Below, one piece after another: positions 1-7,994 of a stretch of 16,475 nt of DNA. Source of the stretch: Candidatus Woesearchaeota archaeon (lineage in GTDB: Archaea; Nanobdellota; Nanobdellia; Woesearchaeales; PXDW01); the NCBI GenBank assembly GCA_003564925.1, contig PXDW01000024.1:1-16475 (forward strand). The letters are read 5' to 3'. Positions within the stretch are counted from its first letter, which is position 1, and each line of letters starts with the position of its first letter. The position numbers and the translations under genes are program-made. The notes below the pieces were generated by a model, which made no database searches, was not told the origin of the DNA, and saw nothing but the letters and a program-made list of their open reading frames with translations.

Positions 1-1243
1 GTATATTATTATTATAGCACCAATTCCATCCAAAATTTCTTTCTCTCATTAATCTGTCAAAGAAAAGCCTTTGCCCAACTGCTGATTCCACAGTATAATC
101 ACCAATATTTTTTGATACAAACATGAGGAATGCGTTTGTAGTCTTTTTTGCCTGTGCACTTATAATTGCTGCAGTTGCTGTTGAAAAAACTTTTTTTCCT
201 TTTTCTGAATTGCAGACAGCAAAACCGTCTGAATTACGATCAGCGCAGTCATCGTAATACAAAACAAGAGAAAGACCTCTTGCACTGCTTTTAAGATCTT
301 CTTTTAGTCTGGTGCAGAAGTCGCTGTCATAGCTCTCCCCAAAAAATGCTCCAGGGTCTTCATCAAACTGGTCCATCATCCAGGCTAAGCTGTATAGGGA
401 AAAATGATATATTTCTGCAGTAGCCACTTTTTTATTTTCGTTTATAGAAGTCTCAACTGCAACCCATCTACTCTCTTCTTCATCATAATAAACAATGCTT
501 AAATCATCTTCTCTTACCCCTTCAGGCAGCAGACTCGGGTCATATCTAATGCTTAATTCTATCGGAGTTGTAAATATTGTTCCCTCAGGGCCCAATCTAA
601 ATATCTTATTTGCAACATTAAAATCAAAATACATCTGGATAATATCTTTTCCTGTTGTTTCTGCACTTATAACAATATTTTCTTTTGGCTCTTTCAATAA
701 TATGCGGGTTCCTATAGGTATATCGAGCCTTAGTCCAGAGTCGAGCTCAATAACATTTCTTTCAGTTGTTTGTTCTGAATAAGTTTCTACAAACCTTTCT
801 TTTCTTATCTCCATATTATAAACAAAATTATCAAGTTCTGATCTTGTCATTCTACTGCTAAGCATAATAGGATAATCTAAGTTTATGATGAGATAGTTTC
901 CCCTAACATCAATATTTATTCTTGGATCTTGTTTTTCTATACTAAGACCCTGTTTTTTAAATATTTCAAAGTCTACGCATCTATCTAAATTATCTTCAAT
1001 ATAATCTTCTATATTGTCTAAAGATTCCATATGGCTTATCCCATACATATCTACACCTTCTCTAGATTGCATTCTCATACAATCCTGTATCTGGTTAGCC
1101 AGCTGGACTTTTTGCACTTCAAAATTTGTTGCAATATCATCTTCCGGAACCATTATTCTAGATCTTAGAGTTATAAGAATAGTTGCAGTTATCAGGAGAA
1201 CTATACCCATAAGAACAAATAAACTAATCTGAGCTTTTTTCAT
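1..1243 (-). CDS. Membrane-anchored or secreted protein with ZU5-like module (partial, C-terminus off the left edge)
   Basis: One uninterrupted minus-strand frame runs from an ATG at 1243 to the left edge, giving 414 residues with no stop. Residues 1-4 (MKKA) precede a hydrophobic segment at about 7-26, so the product is a membrane-anchored or exported protein. The basic-Ala-Gln-x-Ser start also resembles an archaeal class III (pilin-like) signal, cleaved before Gln. Residues 218-286 contain GPEGTIF, YDPSLLPEG, a DDL..VYYDEEESRW stretch and a terminal HFS, the pattern of ZU5/GAIN-like beta modules in archaeal surface proteins. Residues 40-165 and 300-414 are not recognised; the latter has several Cys (310, 333, 344, 409) that could form disulfides. 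The gene lies 51 bp downstream of topA on the same strand but has its own TATA-like box. Function is unknown; an extracytoplasmic role is inferred. Confidence 0.8.
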   Translation of the reverse strand, partial: MKKAQISLFVLMGIVLLITATILITLRSRIMVPEDDIATNFEVQKVQLANQIQDCMRMQSREGVDMYGISHMESLDNIEDYIEDNLDRCVDFEIFKKQGLSIEKQDPRINIDVRGNYLIINLDYPIMLSSRMTRSELDNFVYNMEIRKERFVETYSEQTTERNVIELDSGLRLDIPIGTRILLKEPKENIVISAETTGKDIIQMYFDFNVANKIFRLGPEGTIFTTPIELSIRYDPSLLPEGVREDDLSIVYYDEEESRWVAVETSINENKKVATAEIYHFSLYSLAWMMDQFDEDPGAFFGESYDSDFCTRLKEDLKSSARGLSLVLYYDDCADRNSDGFAVCNSEKGKKVFSTATAAIISAQAKKTTNAFLMFVSKNIGDYTVESAVGQRLFFDRLMRERNFGWNWCYNNNI

Positions 1244-1263
1244 TATATAATCTCTTGAATAAT

Positions 1264-1276
1264 CATATATATAAAT
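1264..1276 (-). promoter_or_regulatory. TATA box of the left-edge surface protein gene
   Basis: Read on the minus strand this is ATTTATATATATG, centred about 27 nt before the ATG at 1243. That spacing would place the transcription start at or next to the start codon, so the mRNA is probably leaderless. It separates this gene from topA upstream. Confidence 0.5.
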
Positions 1277-1294
1277 TTTTATATTTTTTAAGGC

Positions 1295-3526
1295 TTAGAA
1301 TATATTCCCATTTCCGTTTATCTTTTCAGTATATCTGCATTTTGGATATTTGTTGCATCCTAGAAAAGCACCATATATTGATTTTCTTACTACAAGCTTC
1401 CCTTCCTTGCACTTCGGGCACTCTTTTTCAACTTTTCCGTTGCTTATATCTTCAATTTCTTTAATATCCTCTTCTGTATGGTTTTCCATCTTGGCAGGGC
1501 ATTTTGGGTCTATGCAGACTTTTTGAGGGGCTTTTGACTTTTTCATTATTAGAACCATAGGAAGGCCGCATGCCTTACACTCTTCTTTTGCAGGCCTTAC
1601 TTTTGCTTTAGGCAGAGAATATATTGTCTTGCATTCAGGATAATTATTGCATGCGATAAAATGCCCGAATTTTCCGTTTCTTATATGAAGTTCTCCATTA
1701 TCACAATTAGGGCATTTTCCAATATAAGTCATGACATTTCTTGTTTCATCGTTTGCTTCTACGAGCTCTTTGCCTATTTTTTCAAGATTTTTTTCAAACA
1801 AAAAAATTATATCTTGCACTTCTTTTTTGGCCCCATCAAGAACTTCTTCTGGAGTTTTTTTCTTTTCCCTTATCTCCTCCATGTCCTCTTCAAACTTTCT
1901 TGTCAATTCAGGATCAACTATTTTATGCGAGTATTTCTCCAATGTTTCTTCTGTTCTTATCCCAAGCTCAGTAGCTATTATTGATTTTCCGTCAATAAAT
2001 CCGCGGTCATAAAGGGTTTCAACTATGCTGGCCCTTGTAGCTTTTGTTCCCAAGTTCTCTTTTTCAAGAGCCTTTATTATTGAAGATTCTGTGTATCTGT
2101 TTGGAGGATTTGTTTTTTTATCCAATTTCTTAATTTTAATAACATTACAAAGATCTCCGGAATTAATCTTTGGAAGCTCTTCTTCTTTTAGCGTAACATA
2201 ATTCTTATATAGATCAAACCATCCTTTTTCTATGGTTGTTGTACCTTTTGTAACAAAAGTTTCATCCTTGCATAATATTTTTACGGTCATTGTTTCCCTA
2301 ACAGCAGGATCTCCGAATGTTGCCAGGAATCTCCTGACAATTAAGTCATAAACTTTTCTTTCCCTGTCATCTTTGAATTTGGGAACAATACCTGTCGGAT
2401 AAATGGCTGGATGGGCAGGGTCTTTTTTTGTTCCGTTATTAGGAACAAGATTTTTTTTAGCAAGCAAAAAAGAAACTTCATTTTTGTAATTTGACTGTTT
2501 TGAAAGCTTTTCCAAAATTTTATTATAACCAATTTCCTTCGGCAATTGCTGCGACGATGTTCTCGGATATGAAGTATAACCTTTTGTATAGAGCTCCTGT
2601 GCAATCTCTAATGTATGCTTCGGAGATATGTTTAAGCATTTATGGGATTCTACTTGTAAAGACGTTAGATCAAAAGGCTTCGGAGGCTCAGACTTAAACC
2701 TTTTTTTATCTACAGAATTAACCTCGGATGTTTTTTCATTTCTGCATTTTTCATATATCAACTCTGCCTTTTTTTTGTCAAATATTTTATCAAGCTCATG
2801 TAAGGCAACAATATCCGCACTATTTATTTTTCCATCAAGCTGGATCTGCCAGTAAGGCTCAGGCACAAAAGCCTTAATCTCTTTTTCCTTGTCAACTATC
2901 AATTTAAGAGCGGGTCCCTGAACTCTTCCAGTAGACATCAGCTTGAATCTTTTTACAGCCTTTACAGAAGCGGTTAGAGCTCTTGATAAATTTATCCCGA
3001 AAAACCAGTCCATTTTGTGCCTGGTTTCTCCGGCATTTGCCTGCGGCCAGTCAAGTGTTTTTGACTTATTCTCATAAGCCTTAATTAAATCATCCTTTGT
3101 TAGCGTAGAGAATTTCATCCTGTTAGCATCTTTCTGTTTGCAGGCATACCTAACTACATTCAGACCGATTACTTCTCCCTCTATATCATAATCTGTTGCG
3201 ACAGTAAATTCATTAGCATCTTTAGAAAGCCTTTTTATTGTTGATAGGTATTTTTTTGTAAAGCTTGAGGCTTTGTTTAAGCCTGAGCTTGGAACCCAGC
3301 TAATATCAAAGACAGGGTAATTTGATTTTGGAATGCCCTTACTCTGGTCTAATCCATAAACATGCCCGACTGCAGAAACAACCAATATTTTTTTGTTTTT
3401 ATGTGTAAGCTCATAATAAGGAACTTTCTCTTTAGAGCTCTTCCTAATCGGCTTGCTGTCAGCAAGAGATTCTGCTATCTTTTTCGCAGCTTGGGGCTTT
3501 TCTGTTATTATTAATTCATAGCTCAT
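1295..3526 (-). CDS. topA: DNA topoisomerase I (type IA, archaeal)
   Basis: This 743-residue type IA topoisomerase relaxes negatively supercoiled DNA by a transient 5'-phosphotyrosine break. The Toprim domain is at the N-terminus, with Glu9 in IITEKPQAAKKIA and the acidic DYDIEGE motif at 112-118. The catalytic tyrosine is Tyr320 in YTSYPRTSSQQLP. The central decatenation-loop and gate domains span about 130-570. The C-terminus holds three Cys4-type zinc-ribbon units, roughly at 610-645 (CPNC...CNNYPEC), 660-690 (CKAC...CIDPKCP) and 700-735 (CPKC...CNKYPKC). Length and zinc-ribbon tail fit archaeal TopA; there is no helicase part, so it is not reverse gyrase. It is divergent from a NurA-like nuclease with only 83 bp between the starts. 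The ATG at 3526 begins the conserved Toprim strand and sits about 27 nt after a TATA-like box. Confidence 0.95.
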   Translation of the reverse strand: MSYELIITEKPQAAKKIAESLADSKPIRKSSKEKVPYYELTHKNKKILVVSAVGHVYGLDQSKGIPKSNYPVFDISWVPSSGLNKASSFTKKYLSTIKRLSKDANEFTVATDYDIEGEVIGLNVVRYACKQKDANRMKFSTLTKDDLIKAYENKSKTLDWPQANAGETRHKMDWFFGINLSRALTASVKAVKRFKLMSTGRVQGPALKLIVDKEKEIKAFVPEPYWQIQLDGKINSADIVALHELDKIFDKKKAELIYEKCRNEKTSEVNSVDKKRFKSEPPKPFDLTSLQVESHKCLNISPKHTLEIAQELYTKGYTSYPRTSSQQLPKEIGYNKILEKLSKQSNYKNEVSFLLAKKNLVPNNGTKKDPAHPAIYPTGIVPKFKDDRERKVYDLIVRRFLATFGDPAVRETMTVKILCKDETFVTKGTTTIEKGWFDLYKNYVTLKEEELPKINSGDLCNVIKIKKLDKKTNPPNRYTESSIIKALEKENLGTKATRASIVETLYDRGFIDGKSIIATELGIRTEETLEKYSHKIVDPELTRKFEEDMEEIREKKKTPEEVLDGAKKEVQDIIFLFEKNLEKIGKELVEANDETRNVMTYIGKCPNCDNGELHIRNGKFGHFIACNNYPECKTIYSLPKAKVRPAKEECKACGLPMVLIMKKSKAPQKVCIDPKCPAKMENHTEEDIKEIEDISNGKVEKECPKCKEGKLVVRKSIYGAFLGCNKYPKCRYTEKINGNGNIF

Positions 3527-3547
3527 ATTTTTTCAAGAACAAGCATT

Positions 3548-3559
3548 TTATTTAAAAAT
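3548..3559 (-). promoter_or_regulatory. TATA box of topA
   Basis: On the minus strand this reads ATTTTTAAATAA, centred about 27 nt upstream of the topA start codon. This predicts a leaderless or near-leaderless topA mRNA. Confidence 0.5.
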
Positions 3560-3580
3560 GTTTCTAATCAATCAAAAAAA

Positions 3581-3590
3581 CTTATAAAAT
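3581..3590 (+). promoter_or_regulatory. TATA box of the NurA-like gene
   Basis: CTTATAAAAT is centred about 24 nt before the ATG at 3610. It lies back to back with the topA promoter in the 83 bp divergent gap. Confidence 0.5.
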
Positions 3591-3609
3591 TGGCAATTAT
3601 TCTAATTTT

Positions 3610-4605
3610 ATGGAAGAAATCATTAAAAAAATAAAAAAAAGCATGTTTATAGGAGAGGATTCTCCTGATTTTTTGGATTCAAATTACAAGGTTTTTGAGC
3701 TAAAAAAGGAAAATTTTGAGTATCCAAAAGATTCTAAAACAATGCCTTTAGTATTTTTAGATGGAGGCACACAAGAATTGTTTTCGTCCCCGAATTTTGG
3801 CCTTTTTTTCAATAGGATATTTTATTGTATTTATGAGGGCAAAAAAATGCTAAAAAGAAAAAAATACGAATTTTATTCTTTGATATCTACTAAAATCAAT
3901 GAAGGAAATATTTTTTTCAGCACAGAACTGTTTTTTTTAAAAGATTCATTTCAAGTACAGAAAATGGAGTTTTCTATCAAAGATGAAACATTGAGATTTG
4001 GAAAAAATATTGTTGAAATACCTTATCTGGCAAACAATGTAAGAAAATTATTAGAAATAAAAGTTGCTTCTTTGATAGACGATAAAGATTTGATTATAGT
4101 CTTGGATAGGGATATGCACCCAAAAATAACTTATGAAGATATTTTATTTAAGGAACTACATGAAAATACACTAAAAAGAAGAAATATTATCTGTGCATTG
4201 TCAAAAACCTCATCATTATTGACAAAAAAGGGAAATTCTGTAAGCGCTATTCTAAATTTAATGGGACCAAAAAAGGAATGGCTGTATAAAGTTGCTGAAA
4301 CAGAAGATTTCGATGTATATTTTGTTAAGCTGAACCCAAATTCTGAATATGTTTTCAGAATTGATATTGCAAAATGTTCTGATAAAAATTTAATAATTAA
4401 TAATCTCGTATTAAACTCAAATGATCCAGTTTTCTTAGGATATCCATATGGTCTGGTGAAAGCTGATTCTAATGCAAGAGTTTCAAATAAAGAGTCGGAG
4501 TTCTTGAAAATGCAGCTAATTACCAAATTTGGAGATGATTTTAGGAATTTTAAAAAATATATCCAAAGCAAAGATGCACACACCATATTGGACAATATAA
4601 GATGA
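3610..4605 (+). CDS. nurA: NurA-like 5'-3' nuclease domain protein
   Basis: The 331-residue product has the layout of the NurA family, whose members partner the HerA translocase in resecting double-strand DNA breaks. Visible family-like elements are FLDGG at 49-53 (Asp51, usual metal ligand), VLDRDMH at 164-170 (Asp166), ALSKTSSLLT at 196-205, FRIDI at 249-253, and a C-terminal VFLGYPYGLVKAD...VSNKE block at 274-295. The order and spacing of these blocks match NurA (RNase H-like fold), but overall similarity could not be measured here. No herA gene is in the window. The gene is divergent from topA and followed 56 bp later by a sugar kinase with its own promoter, so it is probably monocistronic. 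The symbol is assigned by family only. Confidence 0.7.
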   Translation: MEEIIKKIKKSMFIGEDSPDFLDSNYKVFELKKENFEYPKDSKTMPLVFLDGGTQELFSSPNFGLFFNRIFYCIYEGKKMLKRKKYEFYSLISTKINEGNIFFSTELFFLKDSFQVQKMEFSIKDETLRFGKNIVEIPYLANNVRKLLEIKVASLIDDKDLIIVLDRDMHPKITYEDILFKELHENTLKRRNIICALSKTSSLLTKKGNSVSAILNLMGPKKEWLYKVAETEDFDVYFVKLNPNSEYVFRIDIAKCSDKNLIINNLVLNSNDPVFLGYPYGLVKADSNARVSNKESEFLKMQLITKFGDDFRNFKKYIQSKDAHTILDNIR

Positions 4606-4627
4606 TTAAATGAGAATATTTTTAGAT

Positions 4628-4640
4628 AAATTTATATACT
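4628..4640 (+). promoter_or_regulatory. TATA box of the PfkB-family kinase gene
   Basis: AAATTTATATACT is centred about 27 nt before the ATG at 4662, which supports that start and a leaderless transcript. Confidence 0.55.
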
Positions 4641-4661
4641 TTCTGTTTTATAAAATTAGGC

Positions 4662-5651
4662 ATGTATGATGTAATAACAGTCGGTTCTGCCACAATAGAT
4701 GCTTTTGCTATGACCATGATGGCAGATTCAATATCTATAAAAAACCCAAAAGAGAGCGAAGTTTTTATCTCTTATCCAGCAGGTTCAAAAATAATAATAA
4801 ATAATCTTGATTTTTTTACAGGTGGCGGAGGAACAAACACAGCAGTTGCATTGTCCAGGCTAGGGTTAAAAACAGCTTATTTAGGCAATCTTGGAATAGA
4901 TGAAAATGGAATTCTTGTAAAAAAATTGTTAAAAAAAGACAAGGTAGATTTTATAGGAACAGAGACAAACCACAAGACAGGATATTCTGTTGTATTGGAC
5001 AGTATCCAGACAGAAAGGACAATTTTAGTATATAAAGGAGCTAATGATTTTCTGAAGTTTTCGAGCATTAATAAAAAAAAATTGAATACAAAATGGTTTC
5101 ACTTTGCCAGCATGATGGAGGAGTCGTTTAAAACAGTTGAAAAATTAGCAGAATATGCAGAGAAAAATAACATCAAAATCTTGTTTAATCCCAGCAATTA
5201 TCTTGCCGAAAAAGGGTACGATTATTTATATAAAATACTAAGAAGAACGGAAGTTTTAATTCTTAATGACGAAGAGTCAATACTTTTGGTAAGAGAGAAA
5301 AATGTTTCAGATAGATTGAGAATTCTTGCGTCTTTTGGACCAAAATATGTTATTATTACAAATGGAAGCAAGGACCTTTACGCTTTGCATGACGGAATTA
5401 TCTATATAATGACACCTACAAAACTGAAAGACATCAAGGAAACTACTGGTGCGGGAGACGCCTTTGCCTCTACATTTTTGGCAGGAATGATAAAAGGAAA
5501 GCCTATTGATATTTGCTTAAAAATGGGACTTATTAATGCTCAGAATGTTATAAAGCATTTGGGTGCAAAAAATCATCTCCTTGATAATAAAGAACTTCTT
5601 AAAGAAATGAAAAAATATAAGGTAAAGATATTAACCAAAAAAGTCAAATAA
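4662..5651 (+). CDS. PfkB-family carbohydrate/nucleoside kinase
   Basis: This 329-residue protein belongs to the ribokinase/PfkB family, which transfers the ATP gamma-phosphate to a sugar or nucleoside hydroxyl. PfkB signature 1 is seen as TGGGGTNTAVALSRLG at 53-68. Signature 2 is TTGAGDAFAS at 261-270, with Asp266 as the expected catalytic base and the GAGD anion hole. N4-type substrate contacts may come from the start-proximal GSATIDAFA. Length is typical for the family. The substrate cannot be read from sequence; ribose, nucleosides, fructose-1-phosphate or tagatose-type sugars are all possible. The downstream small membrane protein begins 12 nt after the stop and may be cotranscribed. Confidence 0.9.
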   Translation: MYDVITVGSATIDAFAMTMMADSISIKNPKESEVFISYPAGSKIIINNLDFFTGGGGTNTAVALSRLGLKTAYLGNLGIDENGILVKKLLKKDKVDFIGTETNHKTGYSVVLDSIQTERTILVYKGANDFLKFSSINKKKLNTKWFHFASMMEESFKTVEKLAEYAEKNNIKILFNPSNYLAEKGYDYLYKILRRTEVLILNDEESILLVREKNVSDRLRILASFGPKYVIITNGSKDLYALHDGIIYIMTPTKLKDIKETTGAGDAFASTFLAGMIKGKPIDICLKMGLINAQNVIKHLGAKNHLLDNKELLKEMKKYKVKILTKKVK

Positions 5652-5663
5652 TAAGTGTTCTGT

Positions 5664-5813
5664 ATGATAAACTACAATAGAATAGGACTGGAACAGGACA
5701 AATCTAAAAATAAAGACTCGAATATTTTAAATCTAAACTATGTTAATTTAATCAAAATGTTTGTGGTAATACTTCTTTTCGCTGTTTTTGTTTTAAGCAT
5801 AGCAAAATACTAA
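5664..5813 (+). CDS. 49-residue single-pass membrane protein (hypothetical)
   Basis: An ATG at 5664 opens a 49-residue frame ending in TAA at 5811-5813. The first 30 residues are polar (MINYNRIGLEQDKSKNKD...) and residues 32-47 form a strong hydrophobic helix (MFVVILLFAVFVLSIA) ending in KY. It therefore looks like a small tail-anchored or single-pass protein. It starts 12 nt after the kinase stop on the same strand and overlaps the 3' end of the convergent pcm gene by 4 bp. No family is recognised. The alternation of a polar head and clean hydrophobic tail is the main support that it is real, as is its filling of the gap exactly between two genes. Confidence 0.55.
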   Translation: MINYNRIGLEQDKSKNKDSNILNLNYVNLIKMFVVILLFAVFVLSIAKY

Positions 5814-6433
5814 TCATAACCTTCTTTCCCTATTAAGGGAACAAATGAGAAATGACCCAGAGACTCTTTTTTAAGCTTTCCTCGAAACTTTTTTGCTTTT
5901 ATCATTTCGCATGAAAGAGAAGACCCTACAGGTATAACTATAGTGCCTTCTTCTTTGAGCTGCTCTAAGAGTTTTTTTGGTATTTTTGGGGAAGCTGCAG
6001 TAACAATAATTTTATCATAGGGAGACCCCTTTTTATATCCTAGAGTTCCGTCCGCTTCAATAACTTCAACATTTTTAATTTTAGATTTTTTCAGGTTTTG
6101 TCTTGCAAATTCTGCAACAGAGGGAATTCTCTCAATTGTATATATTTTTTTGCATAATTTAGACAATAATGCAGATTGGTACCCTGAGCCTGAGCCAATC
6201 TCCAAAATCTTATCTGTTTTTTTTGGCTCTAAAGCCTGTGTCATGATCATTATAGTGCTGGGCTGTGATATTGTTTGTCCTTCAATTATAGGCAGAGCAA
6301 TATCAATATAAGCTTGACTTCTATACTCATCAAGCACAAAATCTTCCCTAGGTATCTCTTTAAACGCTTTTATTATATTATCGTCTTTTACTAATCCTCT
6401 ATTCATCCAATAATCTATCAACTTTTCTTTCAT
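5810..6433 (-). CDS. pcm: Protein-L-isoaspartate O-methyltransferase
   Basis: This 207-residue enzyme methylates L-isoaspartyl residues in damaged proteins using SAM, the first step of isoaspartate repair. Family motifs are MxxRGLVKDDNI near 10-20, IPREDFV at 27-33, EGQTISQPS at 51-59, the SAM-binding loop LEIGSGSGYQSA at 77-88, a DG..LGY segment at 128-133 and the PYDKIIVTAA strand at 138-147. Length matches the archaeal/bacterial family (about 205-225). The gene stands alone on the minus strand between two plus-strand units. Its start fits a TATA-like box upstream. Confidence 0.95.
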   Translation of the reverse strand: MKEKLIDYWMNRGLVKDDNIIKAFKEIPREDFVLDEYRSQAYIDIALPIIEGQTISQPSTIMIMTQALEPKKTDKILEIGSGSGYQSALLSKLCKKIYTIERIPSVAEFARQNLKKSKIKNVEVIEADGTLGYKKGSPYDKIIVTAASPKIPKKLLEQLKEEGTIVIPVGSSLSCEMIKAKKFRGKLKKESLGHFSFVPLIGKEGYD

Positions 6434-6453
6434 ACCCTCAGTAATATTTATAA

Positions 6454-6464
6454 GTTTAAAAATA
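6454..6464 (-). promoter_or_regulatory. TATA box of pcm
   Basis: On the minus strand this reads TATTTTTAAAC, centred about 26 nt before the pcm ATG. A second TATA-like run (CTTATAAAT) lies a few bases closer, so the exact box is uncertain. Confidence 0.4.
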
Positions 6465-6473
6465 ATGCGAAAA

Positions 6474-6485
6474 TTTTATATAATT
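6474..6485 (+). promoter_or_regulatory. TATA box of the ATP-grasp/acidic-tail gene
   Basis: TTTTATATAATT is centred about 28 nt before the ATG at 6507, back to back with the pcm promoter in a 73 bp divergent gap. Confidence 0.5.
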
Positions 6486-6506
6486 ATATCTTTATTACCC
6501 TAATAA

Positions 6507-7994
6507 ATGAGCTTTATAAAATTATTTAAGGAAGTTATAAGATCAGATTTGGATAAAGTTGGCTATAAAGGATTAAACATTTCTATACTATCTAATGAAG
6601 ATTTTAATGTTCCTCTTGGATTTATAATAACAACAGAAGCCTTTGAATATTTTATTGAAAAATCAGGTCTAAGACAGAAAATAGATTCTTTGCTTTCTAA
6701 AGTTGATGAGACCAACATTGAAAAAATATCACATGAAATAGGAAAGCTCATTGAGGATACTCCTTTGCCTAATAAAATTGAAGAGCAGATAATAGAAGCT
6801 TATGAATCTCTTGGTTTTGAATTAAATAGACTTAAAATTACAGATCTTCTTAATATAAAGCATTCTCCTCTTGTTGCAGTAAGATCAAGCTATACTGAAA
6901 AAATGGATGATGAGATTGTTAAGCAACTAACAGTACTTAACACAAAAGGAAAAAATAATTTGATAGGTTCAATAAAAAAATGTTGGGCATCCTCGTATGA
7001 CAAAAATTTGATATTATACAGGAGTAAATCCAATTTAGAAAAAGAAAGCAAAAATGCAGTTATTATTCAGAAGATGGTGGATGCAGAAAGCTCAGGAATT
7101 TGTTTCAGCTCCAACCCTGAAAAAAGAAAAAAATCTGAAATTCTCGTTAAAGCCTGTTTTGGTTTGGGAGAGAAAATAAAAGATACTCTGTGTGACTCTT
7201 ATATTGTTAATAAGGATACTTTAGAGGTTAAGGATATAGAGGTAAATGAGCAGGAATTTTCTATAACGATGGATCATGCGCAGGGAGCAATAATTAAGAA
7301 GTTTTTAAAGGAAAGAGCAAGATTGCAGAAGCTGAACAACAAGCTTATTTCAGAGGTTGCAAGAATAACAAAGAGGATAGCGGAGCATTTTGAAAAAGAC
7401 CAGATTGTTGAATGGTCAATAAGCAAAGAAAAGATTTTCATTTTGCAGTCAAAAGACCTTGAGATAGAGTTTGCTGATGAAGGGATTAAGCAGGAAGAAA
7501 AAGAAGAGAAAAAGACAGTAGATATATATGAGCCAACATTAGAAAATGATTTTAAGGTTTTAGATGAGATGGAGTCTGAAGAGGAATCTAAGGTGAAAAC
7601 AGGCTTTGAGACTTTTGACTCAAAAGAGAAGGTTTCAGAAATTGTTGTTTCAAATGAACCTGATGAAGATTCGGTTCCTGAAAAAACTGAAGAGGAGATA
7701 AGGGAAGTTGAGGAAAAAAGAACAGAAAAGGATTTTTATGATTTTACTGAAAAAGTGAAGGAAAAAAATGAAGAACATATACCAACAGTTGATGAGCTTG
7801 AAGAATTTGATGATGTAAAGGATGACCAGGAAGAACCAAAGATTACAGAGGATATTGTTGAGGAAAAAGAAGAGTCTTCATTTGATTTAATCAAAGAACT
7901 AACAAGAAAAATGGAACAGCAGTTCAATGATGATGACATAGAAGGTTATGAAGAAACAAGAAAAGAGTTGAAAAGAACTCTGGAGGAGTTATGA
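6507..7994 (+). CDS. Stand-alone PEP-synthase/PPDK-type ATP-grasp domain with long acidic C-terminal tail
   Basis: Residues 1-320 resemble the nucleotide-binding N-terminal domain of phosphoenolpyruvate synthase and pyruvate phosphate dikinase. Seen are NVPLGFIITTEAF at 34-46, VAVRSSYTEKMDD at 123-135, the KKCWASSYDKN.ILYR segment at 157-172, IIQKMVDAESSGICFSSNP at 186-204, CFGLGEKI at 217-224 and VEWSISKEKIFILQSKDLE at 301-319. The swivelling phosphohistidine domain and the C-terminal PEP/pyruvate barrel are absent, so it cannot perform the full reaction alone. The glycine-rich SFAG loop usual after the RSS motif is also replaced. Residues 321-450 are dominated by Glu/Asp/Lys/Ser and are probably disordered. 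Residues 455-495 return to a predicted helix. The 3' end overlaps the next gene by 4 bp. Function is unknown; a ligand-binding or phosphotransfer accessory role is inference. Confidence 0.8.
   Translation: MSFIKLFKEVIRSDLDKVGYKGLNISILSNEDFNVPLGFIITTEAFEYFIEKSGLRQKIDSLLSKVDETNIEKISHEIGKLIEDTPLPNKIEEQIIEAYESLGFELNRLKITDLLNIKHSPLVAVRSSYTEKMDDEIVKQLTVLNTKGKNNLIGSIKKCWASSYDKNLILYRSKSNLEKESKNAVIIQKMVDAESSGICFSSNPEKRKKSEILVKACFGLGEKIKDTLCDSYIVNKDTLEVKDIEVNEQEFSITMDHAQGAIIKKFLKERARLQKLNNKLISEVARITKRIAEHFEKDQIVEWSISKEKIFILQSKDLEIEFADEGIKQEEKEEKKTVDIYEPTLENDFKVLDEMESEEESKVKTGFETFDSKEKVSEIVVSNEPDEDSVPEKTEEEIREVEEKRTEKDFYDFTEKVKEKNEEHIPTVDELEEFDDVKDDQEEPKITEDIVEEKEESSFDLIKELTRKMEQQFNDDDIEGYEETRKELKRTLEEL
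7982..7986 (+). promoter_or_regulatory. Shine-Dalgarno-like GGAGG before the 71-residue gene
   Basis: GGAGG lies 4 nt before the ATG at 7991 and 7 nt before the ATG at 7994. The spacing favours the second ATG slightly. The bases also encode Leu-Glu-Glu of the upstream tail, so the match could be partly accidental. Confidence 0.4.

Noticed and set aside
1661..2855. Several plus-strand ORFs of 68-107 residues
   Set aside because: All lie antisense to topoisomerase I coding sequence and show low-complexity, Phe/Ser/Leu-rich translations typical of antisense shadows.
4131..4595. Minus-strand 154-residue ORF
   Set aside because: It is antisense to the NurA-like gene, with no recognisable domain and no promoter; the plus-strand frame carries the conserved motifs.
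7470..7980. Acidic Glu/Lys-rich stretch considered as a tandem repeat or a separate gene
   Set aside because: The frame is continuous with the ATP-grasp domain, there is no regular repeat unit, and no independent start signal.
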